Shown piece after piece: positions 1 to 6,944 of a DNA stretch of 8,813 nt. Made by a program: the position numbers and the translations under genes. The DNA is from Candidatus Nomurabacteria bacterium (lineage in GTDB: Bacteria > Patescibacteriota > Saccharimonadia > Saccharimonadales > Saccharimonadaceae): the NCBI GenBank assembly GCA_031287975.1, contig JAITSF010000027.1, positions 1 through 8,813 of the forward strand. Direction: 5' to 3'. The notes under the pieces are model-generated. The model worked only from the letters and a program-made list of their open reading frames with translations. It was not told where the DNA came from and ran no database searches. Positions within the stretch are counted from its first letter, which is position 1. Each line of letters starts with the position of its first letter.

Positions 1-1236
1 CGGCGGGTGCGGAATTTGGCGGGTTATAAAACCAAGCATGTTATGAATATCACTGATGTTGACGATAAGATGATTAAAGCTGCTGCTGAAACTGATCCAA
101 GTTTAGAGCCAATGGCGGCTTTGCAGCAGCTGGCACAGAACTTTACGGACGCCTTCTTCGAGGATATGCGGGCGGTTGGCAACGATATCGAGGCGGTCAA
201 TTTTACGCGCGCCACTGATAATATCGAGGCTATCAAGCGGCACATTGAGCAGCTGCTGGCGGACGGTTACGCTTATAAAGCCGACGACGGCATTTATTTC
301 GATATTGCTCGTTATAGCAAGGACCACACTTACGGTCAGCTCAGCCATATCGACAGCCCCAGCCAGTCTAAAGCCCGCATCGACAACGACGAATACGACA
401 AAGAATCAGCCCGCGATTTCGCGCTCTGGAAACGCCAGAAAGCCGGCGAGCCGGCGTGGGATTTTGACGATATCACTGGTCGTCCGGGCTGGCATATCGA
501 ATGCTCCGTTATGTCGACCAGCAATCTCGGTCAGCCGTTCGATATCCACACCGGCGGGATTGACCTGATTTTTCCGCATCACGAAAACGAAATCGCCCAG
601 TGCGAGGGTCGGCTGGCGCGTTATTTTGTCCATAACAACCACCTAATGGTTGACGGCGTTAAAATGAGCAAAAGCAAAAATAATTTCTACACTCTCAGCG
701 ATATCGCCGAACATGGCCACAGCCCGCTGGATTTTCGGATGTTGATTTTACAGAGTCATTTTCAGAGTACCTCGAATTTCACCTGGCAAAATCTCGAAGC
801 CGCCCATAACCGCCTGCAGGCTTGGCGAAACCTAGCCGAGCTACGCTGGCAGCTGCCGGACAGCGGCGACAGCGCCCAACAGCAAATCGTCATTAACCTG
901 GTTGAAAAATCCAAAAACGCTCTATTTGACAATCTAAACACCCCAGAAGCCCTCAAGTATATAGATGTGGCAGTTGACCAGCTCGCCAAAAACACCCCAA
1001 ATATCAGCCGCCAGGCGCTAAATATGCTAATTGACTTTATCGACACAGTGTTGGGTTTGAATATTGCCAAGTCTACCCCTGATATCACTCAGGAACTGAA
1101 AGACCTCATCGCCGTCCGCCAAGTCCACCGCGCCAACGGCGACTACGCCAAGTCCGACGAAGTTCGTGATTCACTACTATCTAACGGAATTCTCATCAAA
1201 GACCTACCGAGCGGTGTACTATGGGCGCGGCAATAA
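1..1236 (+). CDS. cysS: Cysteinyl-tRNA synthetase, 5' end outside window
   Basis: Class I aminoacyl-tRNA synthetase that charges tRNA-Cys with cysteine in the cytoplasm. The frame is open from base 1, so the gene starts upstream. By comparison with the roughly 460-residue family, about 50 N-terminal residues are missing, including the HIGH motif and the first zinc-binding cysteine. Counting from the GTG at 7, visible family landmarks are HVMNITDVDDK (11-21), TGRPGWHIECS (157-167, with C166 as a zinc ligand), HTGGIDLIFPHHENE (181-195, with the His and Glu zinc ligands) and the KMSKSK signature loop (219-224). An anticodon-binding helical region follows to the TAA at 1234-1236. The GTG at 7 is internal and not the true start. 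The gene converges on the AI-2E gene with only 22 bp between the stop codons. The identity is secure; only the 5' end is unknown. Confidence 0.97.
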   Translation, partial: RRVRNLAGYKTKHVMNITDVDDKMIKAAAETDPSLEPMAALQQLAQNFTDAFFEDMRAVGNDIEAVNFTRATDNIEAIKRHIEQLLADGYAYKADDGIYFDIARYSKDHTYGQLSHIDSPSQSKARIDNDEYDKESARDFALWKRQKAGEPAWDFDDITGRPGWHIECSVMSTSNLGQPFDIHTGGIDLIFPHHENEIAQCEGRLARYFVHNNHLMVDGVKMSKSKNNFYTLSDIAEHGHSPLDFRMLILQSHFQSTSNFTWQNLEAAHNRLQAWRNLAELRWQLPDSGDSAQQQIVINLVEKSKNALFDNLNTPEALKYIDVAVDQLAKNTPNISRQALNMLIDFIDTVLGLNIAKSTPDITQELKDLIAVRQVHRANGDYAKSDEVRDSLLSNGILIKDLPSGVLWARQ

Positions 1237-1258
1237 TTATGAAAAAAGCGACGGGGTT

Positions 1259-2338
1259 TTATTTCACATCGCGAAATTTCAGATGTTCGCGGAACATTAC
1301 TACTAAACATCCCGCTACCGGAATAGCCACCAGCGCTCCGAAAAGTCCGCTAATTTGCATACCGATAATCAGCGAAACCAGCACAATCAACGCCGAGACA
1401 CGCATGAACTTGCCGGCGATCTTGGGCGAAAAAACGTTGTAGAAAATTGTCATTATAATTGTCATATAAAGCACAAAGATCGAGGCCGCCAACGGATTGA
1501 ACAACAGTACTAACAAAGCCCCCGTAGCGGCACCGATAAATCCGCCGAAAAACGGGATAAAGGCTGACACGAAAACAATCGCTGAAATCGGCAAAATCAG
1601 GCTAGTCGGCACGGCAAAAAACAGCGATAAAATAAACACTCCAGCACCAGCCAATGTGCCGGTAATGGCGGCGGCGATCAGCTGGCTGGAAACGTAGCCG
1701 GTAATAACACCGTACATTTTGTCGCCGATAGATTGGTATTTGGTGCGTTTTTTGGGGTTTTTAAAAGCAATTTCGTAAAATTTTTCAACCCAATATGGAC
1801 CTTCCACCAACATGAAAAATGTCAAAACCAGCACCACTACGGCGTTGCCAATACCGTTTATCAAATTGCCAGCGATTGCCACCGAAATCGAGCCCAACTC
1901 CGAAACCAGCTCACTGGTTTTTTCCGTAGCCTTTTGTAGCGCCGCTTCGTAAGCGTCTTGCAGACCAGCTTCTGCCACAAAATCGCTAATGAACTTCGAT
2001 GAGTTTTGTAGTGAAGTAATTGTGTCTGGCAACGATTTAGCGAAGTTTATGGTCTGTTCAATCAAAATTGGCAGAATCAGCGTTACTGCCCCACCGACCA
2101 CCGCTAAAGTTATCACGAAAGTTACAGCTGCACCCAAACTACGACTATTATTGGGCAATTTACGAGCAAAAAACTCCACCGGTCGATTCAAAACCAACGC
2201 CAAAAAAATCGCTGTCAAAATCAATACAATCGCCCAACGGGCCGTATAAATCGCCAACGCCAAAACCGCCAAACCAATCACAACCGCCCAAAACCGGATG
2301 ATTGTCCGTGTTGAAATATGAACTTCAGTGTTCTTCAT
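1259..2338 (-). CDS. AI-2E family (PerM-like) transporter
   Basis: Polytopic inner-membrane protein of 359 residues, the usual length for the AI-2E exporter/PerM family (PF01594). Family members have been linked to autoinducer export or Na+/H+ antiport; the substrate here cannot be told. Hydrophobic segments lie at about 12-30, 33-50, 66-90, 150-178, 210-240, 243-300 and 312-348. A hydrophilic, helix-prone stretch at about 95-150 separates the first three from the rest, as is typical. Family landmarks include GYVSSQLIAAAITGTLAGAG (214-233), the IPFFGGFIGA region (261-270), NVFSPKIAGK (301-310) and GLFGALVAIPVA (331-342). The ATG at 2338 is preferred because an extended -10 box ends six bases upstream. 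It is transcribed on its own, just past the terminator of the upstream unit. Confidence 0.9.
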   Translation of the reverse strand: MKNTEVHISTRTIIRFWAVVIGLAVLALAIYTARWAIVLILTAIFLALVLNRPVEFFARKLPNNSRSLGAAVTFVITLAVVGGAVTLILPILIEQTINFAKSLPDTITSLQNSSKFISDFVAEAGLQDAYEAALQKATEKTSELVSELGSISVAIAGNLINGIGNAVVVLVLTFFMLVEGPYWVEKFYEIAFKNPKKRTKYQSIGDKMYGVITGYVSSQLIAAAITGTLAGAGVFILSLFFAVPTSLILPISAIVFVSAFIPFFGGFIGAATGALLVLLFNPLAASIFVLYMTIIMTIFYNVFSPKIAGKFMRVSALIVLVSLIIGMQISGLFGALVAIPVAGCLVVMFREHLKFRDVK

Positions 2339-2344
2339 ATCCCT

Positions 2345-2353
2345 ATTGTAGCA
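2345..2353 (-). promoter_or_regulatory. Extended -10 promoter of the AI-2E gene
   Basis: On the minus strand the sequence reads TGC-TACAAT, an extended -10 box. Six bases (AGGGAT) then lead to the ATG at 2338. With the usual -10 to start-site distance, transcription would begin at or next to the A of ATG, giving a leaderless mRNA. No good -35 box is seen; that position falls inside the neighbouring terminator hairpin. This is inferred from sequence only. Confidence 0.6.
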
Positions 2354-2354
2354 T

Positions 2355-2395
2355 AAACGAAAAGAAAAGCGACCCAGTTTTTATGCTGGGTCGCT
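2355..2395 (-). terminator. Intrinsic terminator of the leftward flippase-xseA-hydrolase unit
   Basis: Read on the minus strand: AGCGACCCAG, loop CATAAAAA, CTGGGTCGCT, then a T-rich tail TTTTCTTTTCGTTT. The 10-bp perfect GC-rich stem and the U tract fit a classical Rho-independent terminator. It acts only leftward, because no T tract follows on the plus strand. It lies 40 bp past the hydrolase remnant's stop codon and immediately before the AI-2E promoter, so it insulates the two. Confidence 0.88.
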
Positions 2396-2397
2396 GC

Positions 2398-2420
2398 GCG
2401 ATTGTTTATAAACAGATCGC
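2398..2420. repeat. 23-bp near-perfect dyad
   Basis: GCGAT, then the perfect palindrome TGTTTATAAACA, then a single unpaired G and ATCGC. It sits between the hydrolase stop (2435) and the terminator hairpin (2369-2394). There is no spacer loop and no T tract, so it is not itself a terminator. It could be an RNA 3'-end structure or a protein-binding dyad; the function is unknown. Confidence 0.6.
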
Positions 2421-2434
2421 TAAAATTGGAGGTT

Positions 2435-3418
2435 TCATCTGCGCCGGCTTCGGTGTCTTGAAATTTGTATAATCACAATACTTATCACAAAGACCACCGA
2501 AACGGCGATCGCGGCGATATCGCCAAAACTAGGCAATTCGATCTTTGCCGAACTATTAGTATCGGCTGGGTCGATGATGTTTTTGCTAGGAGCTACCTTA
2601 CTAATATCGCTAACGACCGACTCATCCAACAACACCGGCTGACCATTGATAGCGCTCATCTCGTAGGTCTGACCATTGATAATATCAACCGTTTGTGGCT
2701 CACTAGCCTCAGATTGAGGCGGGTCAATGCCGAGTAACGTACTCGAGACTTCCATTGAACCATCATCAGTGGCTGCCACCACGACTTGATAGCCTTTATC
2801 TTTTGGGTAGATAATATCTTTCTGGCCATATTTGTTAGTGATAATATAAATCATCGAGTCTTGGCTCGAAACGACATTTTCAACCACACTAGCCACGGTC
2901 TCGCCATCCCGAGTAACCTGAATATCTGTCGGGCAATGAACTCTCATCCACCACCACAACAGGTTTAGCTTCACATACTCGTAGTTCGGCTCTTTGGTAA
3001 AAATATTTGCCACATAACTTTCTACCCTATGTCCGATGCCCGGATCGTAATCTTTATTCAGAGTATGGCTACCATAGTACTTATCGAGCACCGATTGATT
3101 ATGATTATAGCCGACAATTTTGCCGTTCTTACTCCAACCCAAACCGCCCCAATTTTCGAGAAAGTTCTCGCTCACGATGTTTAATATGTGGGATATGTTG
3201 CCCTGTTTATTTACAATCGTATTAGGGGTGCCAAAATTAACACTGTTACAGTTTGAGCTACTTAATCTCACACCGTTAATCTCCGAGTCGGCTGCTAGCA
3301 AATCCATAACACCGGCTCCTCTTGAATAACCGCTAAGCGCAAAATAAGCATTTTGAGCGTCAATGCCATAAGTTTTTAAATAATCTTCAATGTCAATATT
3401 TTTGTTGATTTGAGTATT
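2435..3418 (-). pseudogene. 5'-truncated secreted lipase-like alpha/beta hydrolase remnant
   Basis: The frame is open from the codon after the xseA stop (3418) to the TGA at 2435, 327 codons. Codons 23-36 read NAYFALSGYSRGAG, a GxSxG nucleophile elbow with Ser at 3323-3325. The first ATG (3307) comes after it, and no ATG, GTG or TTG lies upstream. Strands expected before the elbow, and any signal peptide, are missing. From that ATG: NFGTPN (24-29) resembles the lipase class 3 segment after the elbow; ILNIVSENFLENW (41-53) has no Asp where an acid residue is expected; GHRVESYV (92-99) offers a His; CPTDIQVTRDGETVA (125-139) starts a beta-rich domain like those following secreted lipase-like proteins of Gram-positive bacteria. 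The C-terminus is LPSFG (258-262), a hydrophobic helix and SRHRSRRR, as in an anchor with the body outside the cell. The downstream part is undamaged, so translation from 3307 remains possible. Confidence 0.65.
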
Positions 3419-4537
3419 TTAAGGGGTTTTTTGGGCGCTGTTGACAGTGGCGAGGATTTTGGAGTGGGCGGTTTCGATTTGGAGTTTTTGACCGGTTTGC
3501 GGGGTGGTTTGGAGGATTTTGCCGTCGACGGCGCGGACTATGGCGTAGCCGCGCCGGAGGACGACGCGCGGGTTAACTTGGCTTAGGACTGAGGATAACT
3601 GTTGGTAGCGGCGATTGAGATTGTCGAGTTGGTTTTGTAAGGATTCTTTAATTTGGCGTTTTTGAACAGAGAGAAGTTCGTGGGTGCGCTCGATTTGGTA
3701 GTCGAGTTTAGTGAGAGTGTGGCGAAGTTGGTTGGATAAATCGGCGGCAATTTCGCGTTTGTCGGGAATGAGAATTTCGGCGGCATTGCTGGGGGTGGAA
3801 GCGCGGACGTCGGCGGCTAGGTCGGCCAGGGTTAAGTCGACTTCATGCCCGACTCCGACTAGTGTCGGCAGGCGCGAGCTGGCGATGGCGCGAACCAACG
3901 GCTCGTCGTCGAAAGCCGACAGGTCGTCGCGCGAGCCGCCGCCACGAATAATGACGATTACTTCCGGCGGATTTGGGCTTTCGTTAAAGAAATTTAAGGC
4001 TCGAATGATTTGATTAGGTGCGCTGTCGCCCTGTACGGCGGTGTTGGCGACGGTGATGTCAAGTCCGCCGAAACGGTGGTTGAGGATTTTTAGAAAATCT
4101 TGGTAGCCAGCAGCGCCGATCGAGCTGATGACGCCGATATGTAGCGGCATGGCAGGCAAAGGGCGTTTGCGTTCCGGCGCGAACAGACCTTCGGTTTCGA
4201 GTTTTTGACACAACAGGTCGAAAGCTTGTTTGATACTACCAGCGCCGACCGGTTTGATTTGGTCGATATTAAGCGAAAAGCCGTATTTTCCCAGACGCGG
4301 CTTAGCCACAGCCAAGACTTTCATACCGTCCGCCAGCGCCACTCGCAGGTTCCAAGCTGTCATAAAACAGCGCAGACTGCCCTGTTCGTCTTTGAGATCG
4401 AAAAACACCCATTTGCCGCCGCTGATTTTAAAATTGGCAATTTCGCCTTCGACAGCGATGTTGGGATAAGCGTATTCTAGAGTTTGGTTAATAACAGCGA
4501 TAGCGTCCGAAACTGAGTAAATTTGTTGTTCAGTCAT
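3419..4537 (-). CDS. xseA: Exodeoxyribonuclease VII large subunit
   Basis: Catalytic large subunit of exonuclease VII, a metal-independent cytoplasmic nuclease that degrades single-stranded DNA to oligonucleotides. An N-terminal OB-fold (about 5-98) contains VEGEIANFKISGGKWVFFDL. The catalytic domain contains HIGVISSIGAAGYQDFLK (133-150), RGGGSRDDLSAFDDE (198-212) and GHEVDLTLADLAADV (230-244), followed by RASTPSNAAE. A long helical, coiled-coil-like stretch (about 260-325) precedes the C-terminal RRGYAIVR (328-335). At 372 residues it is somewhat shorter than E. coli XseA (456) but looks complete. The ATG at 4537 is chosen over an ATG at 4558 because family similarity begins at MTEQQIYSVSDAI. 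The ATG lies within ATGACTGA, overlapping the stop of the upstream gene by 8 nt, so translation is probably coupled; no Shine-Dalgarno is visible. No xseB is found in the window. Confidence 0.95.
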   Translation of the reverse strand: MTEQQIYSVSDAIAVINQTLEYAYPNIAVEGEIANFKISGGKWVFFDLKDEQGSLRCFMTAWNLRVALADGMKVLAVAKPRLGKYGFSLNIDQIKPVGAGSIKQAFDLLCQKLETEGLFAPERKRPLPAMPLHIGVISSIGAAGYQDFLKILNHRFGGLDITVANTAVQGDSAPNQIIRALNFFNESPNPPEVIVIIRGGGSRDDLSAFDDEPLVRAIASSRLPTLVGVGHEVDLTLADLAADVRASTPSNAAEILIPDKREIAADLSNQLRHTLTKLDYQIERTHELLSVQKRQIKESLQNQLDNLNRRYQQLSSVLSQVNPRVVLRRGYAIVRAVDGKILQTTPQTGQKLQIETAHSKILATVNSAQKTP

Positions 4538-5609
4538 CAACAGTGTCCAGTAAGTCAATTTTCTTGTTTAGGTCGGGTTTGCCGTATTTGGTCATGGCGC
4601 GGTGATAAACGATATAGCCAGAAGCCAGCGTTCCCAAAATCAGCACTACTCTAGTCAGGGCAACACCGGATGTAGCGTCCGCCGCCAACATACCGCCAGC
4701 CGCCAGCACCATCACCATAGTGGCTTCGTAGCCGCCAGCGCCGCCCGGTGTTATCATTACCGTGCCGACCAGCGACGCCGCGCCGACGGCTATCACAATC
4801 AAAGCCGGACTAAACGCCACACCCAGCGCCAAAAATGTTACTGCAAACAGCGCTATATCCGCCAAAGTGAATACAAATGCCCAAATTAGCGGTTTGATAA
4901 GCAAACGTTTTTGTTCTTTGATAGCTAGAAAATCTTCGTAGAGTTCGAGCGCAAATTTGACAGCGGTTTCGTCGCTTAAGACTTGTTTTTTGCGCCCGAA
5001 AGTGGCTTTTTGAACAATTTTGTTGCTCAACTTGCTAATCCATTTAGTAAAACTGACAATCCGCCTTTCGCCACCGACTAAATAGGCTGCAAACAGCACC
5101 AAAAAGACAATGCCGGTAACAGCGACAGTGGTCATCGAAACCAGCCAGTTGCTGGCGTTGTTGTCGGCGGTAACAAACAGCAGCGACAGAGCCAAAACAG
5201 TCACAAAGGCTACTAAAATACAAACTACGCGGATAATTTGCGCCATAGCGGCTTGCCCGCCACCAACACCGATTTTACGCAACCGCCAGATCATGTAAGT
5301 CACGCCAGAGATCCCGCCGCTGGGAAAAACGTGGTTGATAAAGTTTAGTTCTAGCGCCAGCGCGGCGGCTTCGGCGGTTTGGGCTTTTTTGAGCTGGCCG
5401 CGACTTTTGAGATATGTGAAAAAAATCATGCCGGCAGCGTAATATGATAGAAATTGAACTGGGATTAGTAGTAGTAATATAAATATATTGACTTGTCCAA
5501 GCAACAACCAAGCGTTTTTAATATCTTCGCGCGCTAAATAGATCAGCGCGATTACTAAAACCACTACCAGTGAGTTAAAGATTAGTTTTCCCCGATGTTT
5601 TTTAGCCAT
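4530..5609 (-). CDS. Lysylphosphatidylglycerol synthase TM / UPF0104 family membrane protein
   Basis: Integral membrane protein of 359 residues related to the flippase half of MprF (PF03706, LPG_synthase_TM, UPF0104). Relatives are thought to move lipids or lipid-linked products across the membrane, but no substrate can be assigned here. Predicted hydrophobic segments lie at about 8-27, 33-64, 82-104, 120-147, 155-180, 238-262, 264-288, 295-310 and 312-336. Family landmarks are HVFPSGGISGVTY (93-105), the TPGGAGGYEATM loop (287-298) and the closing VALTRVVLILGTLASGYIVY (316-335). A basic cytoplasmic stretch with KKHRGK opens the protein. A TTG at 5636 would add nine residues, but that extension contains the -10 box, so the ATG at 5609 is preferred. 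It is the first gene of the leftward unit and overlaps xseA by 8 nt. No MprF catalytic GNAT domain is attached. Confidence 0.86.
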   Translation of the reverse strand: MAKKHRGKLIFNSLVVVLVIALIYLAREDIKNAWLLLGQVNIFILLLLIPVQFLSYYAAGMIFFTYLKSRGQLKKAQTAEAAALALELNFINHVFPSGGISGVTYMIWRLRKIGVGGGQAAMAQIIRVVCILVAFVTVLALSLLFVTADNNASNWLVSMTTVAVTGIVFLVLFAAYLVGGERRIVSFTKWISKLSNKIVQKATFGRKKQVLSDETAVKFALELYEDFLAIKEQKRLLIKPLIWAFVFTLADIALFAVTFLALGVAFSPALIVIAVGAASLVGTVMITPGGAGGYEATMVMVLAAGGMLAADATSGVALTRVVLILGTLASGYIVYHRAMTKYGKPDLNKKIDLLDTVDD

Positions 5610-5618
5610 AGTGGTAAT

Positions 5619-5624
5619 AGTATA
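5619..5624 (-). promoter_or_regulatory. -10 box of the flippase-xseA unit
   Basis: TATACT on the minus strand, nine bases before the ATG at 5609. No convincing -35 box is seen at 16-18 bp. The predicted start site lies two to three bases before the ATG, so the mRNA would be nearly leaderless. The box supports rejecting the TTG at 5636 as start. Confidence 0.5.
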
Positions 5625-5630
5625 CACGAT

Positions 5631-5658
5631 TTGCAATTAAAATGATATCGGTTATACT
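5631..5658 (+). promoter_or_regulatory. Promoter of the methyltransferase-rpmA unit
   Basis: TTGCAA (5631-5636) as a 4/6 match to a -35 box, 16 bases, then TATACT (5653-5658) as -10 box. Six bases (GGAATT) follow before the ATG at 5665, predicting a leaderless transcript. It lies back to back with the leftward promoter within a 55-bp intergenic region. Confidence 0.6.
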
Positions 5659-5664
5659 GGAATT

Positions 5665-6936
5665 ATGTATTTATGTGTATTGGGACGACAGCCAGAAATA
5701 AGTTTCGCAGAGTTGCAGGCGGTTTTTGGCGAAGGAAATGTGGCTTGGCACGGCGAATTAGCTGTTGTTAATGTGGATTTTGAGGTTGATGAGAAAAGTT
5801 TCGCGCGGCTGGGCGGCACGATTAAGCTGGCGGAGATTGTCAGCGACGATTGGAATAAGATTATTCACTTGCTGCCAACTGATGGCAAGGTTACAATTGG
5901 ACTGTCGGCTTATAACACCAAGTTGGATGTCCGGACTATCACTAAAATCGCTAAGGAAATTAAAAAATTGCGCAAAAATGTGCGGTTTGTGCCGAACAAT
6001 CGTCCGGATTTGAACAGCGCAGCGGTTTTTCATAATAAATTGACTGGGCGGGCTAATCGGTTTGAGTTTATTTTGGCGGAAGTTGACGGCGAGAAGATTT
6101 TGGCGCGGACGTTGTTTGTCCAAGATATCAATTCTTACGCTTCGCGCGATTTCGACCGACCGAAACGCGATGCCAAAGTCGGCATGCTGCCGCCTAAACT
6201 GGCGCAAATTATGATAAATCTGGCGGTGGCTGATAGTGATAATCGCTACACGATTAAGCCGAATGGTCAGAATGCCGAGCCAGCGACTGTGCCGGTGGTG
6301 TTAGATCCGTTTTGTGGGACTGGTGTGGTGTTGCAAGAAGCAGCGCTGATGGGTTTTAATGTTTATGGCACGGATATCGAGGAGCGTATGGTGGAGTTTT
6401 CGATTACCAATTTAAAGTGGCTGTCGTCGCGGTTTCGGATTAACTTTTTCGACAAGGTGGAGGTCGGCGATGCCACGGTTTTTAGTTGGCAGCCGGTGAT
6501 GAAATTTGTGGTTAGCGAAGTTTATCTCGGCAAACCTTTCTTGATTGAACCGACCATGACGGTTTTGAAGGCTAATATTAAGAATTGCAATGTGATTGTG
6601 GAGGGTTTTTTGAATAATCTTTTTGGGCAGATTGATGGTCAAATGCGGATTTGTTTGGCGTTGCCAGCGTGGTTTGTGGAGGGTAAAACTTATCGGCTGC
6701 CGGTGATTAAGAAATTGCGCGAGTTGGGTTTTGAACTGCAAAAAATCGCTAACAAGCCGCTGATTTATCGACGCGACAACCAAATTGTTGGCCGCGAACT
6801 TTTGGTCTTGAAAAAAATCGGCGATGCTGCTAGAATTGAAAATGAAAAAATAGAAGCAAGCGACGAGTTAAGACAGTTTAAGACTCAAAGAAAAGCTAAA
6901 AAGGCGCCTTTGTTGGACAGTTTTAACTACTTATAG
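5665..6936 (+). CDS. TRM11-like SAM-dependent RNA methyltransferase
   Basis: A 423-residue protein with an N-terminal THUMP-like region (about 1-150: MYLCVLGRQPEISFAELQAV at 1-20, NNRPDLNSAAVFHNKL at 111-126) and a C-terminal Rossmann-fold methyltransferase domain. SAM-binding motif I is DPFCGTGVVLQEA (214-226) and the acidic residue of motif II is Asp237 in VYGTDIEERM. The conserved RDFDRPKRDAKVGMLPPKLA (161-180) leads into the catalytic domain. These features match the TRM11/Trm-G10 group, which methylates guanosine N2 in tRNA, so tRNA is the likely substrate. The expected (D/N)PPY catalytic motif is not visible; VVSEVYLGKPF (282-292) occupies its place. A basic tail (about 405-417) could contact RNA. 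It is co-transcribed with rpmA, 8 nt downstream. The target base is not certain. Confidence 0.8.
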   Translation: MYLCVLGRQPEISFAELQAVFGEGNVAWHGELAVVNVDFEVDEKSFARLGGTIKLAEIVSDDWNKIIHLLPTDGKVTIGLSAYNTKLDVRTITKIAKEIKKLRKNVRFVPNNRPDLNSAAVFHNKLTGRANRFEFILAEVDGEKILARTLFVQDINSYASRDFDRPKRDAKVGMLPPKLAQIMINLAVADSDNRYTIKPNGQNAEPATVPVVLDPFCGTGVVLQEAALMGFNVYGTDIEERMVEFSITNLKWLSSRFRINFFDKVEVGDATVFSWQPVMKFVVSEVYLGKPFLIEPTMTVLKANIKNCNVIVEGFLNNLFGQIDGQMRICLALPAWFVEGKTYRLPVIKKLRELGFELQKIANKPLIYRRDNQIVGRELLVLKKIGDAARIENEKIEASDELRQFKTQRKAKKAPLLDSFNYL

Positions 6937-6940
6937 GAGA
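6935..6940 (+). promoter_or_regulatory. Ribosome binding site of rpmA
   Basis: AGGAGA, overlapping the TAG stop of the methyltransferase gene and four bases before the rpmA ATG. It is the strongest Shine-Dalgarno in the window and belongs to an internal operon gene, in contrast to the leaderless-looking first genes. Confidence 0.8.
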
Positions 6941-6944
6941 AGAA

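Noticed and set aside
176..568. Long alternate-frame ORF inside cysS
   Set aside because: It is a shadow of the cysS frame, with low-complexity composition and no family resemblance. Other overlapping frames in the window were dropped for the same reason.
1237..1275. Bidirectional terminator between cysS and the AI-2E gene
   Set aside because: On the minus strand GCGA and TCGC can pair before TTTTTT, but the stem is only 4 bp with a long loop. I cannot support a terminator for either gene.
3419..3421. Stop-codon readthrough making an XseA-hydrolase fusion
   Set aside because: The stop is TAA, no recoding signal is seen, XseA is complete at this point, and a cytoplasmic nuclease fused to a secreted-type enzyme makes no sense. 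The shared frame has a one-in-three chance.
4535..4558. ATG at 4556-4558 as start of xseA
   Set aside because: Adds seven residues (MTYWTLL) unlike the family and a longer overlap with the upstream gene; the ATG at 4537 begins at the conserved MTEQQIYSVSD.
4530..5609. Alternative genetic code (UGA as glycine) as in some CPR lineages
   Set aside because: The TGA stops of the flippase gene and the hydrolase remnant fall at sensible protein ends, and no in-frame TGA interrupts any recognised gene.
5607..5636. TTG at 5634-5636 as start of the UPF0104 membrane protein
   Set aside because: The nine extra residues overlap the TATACT box, have no ribosome site, and precede the expected basic N-terminus MAKKHRGK; the ATG at 5609 fits better.
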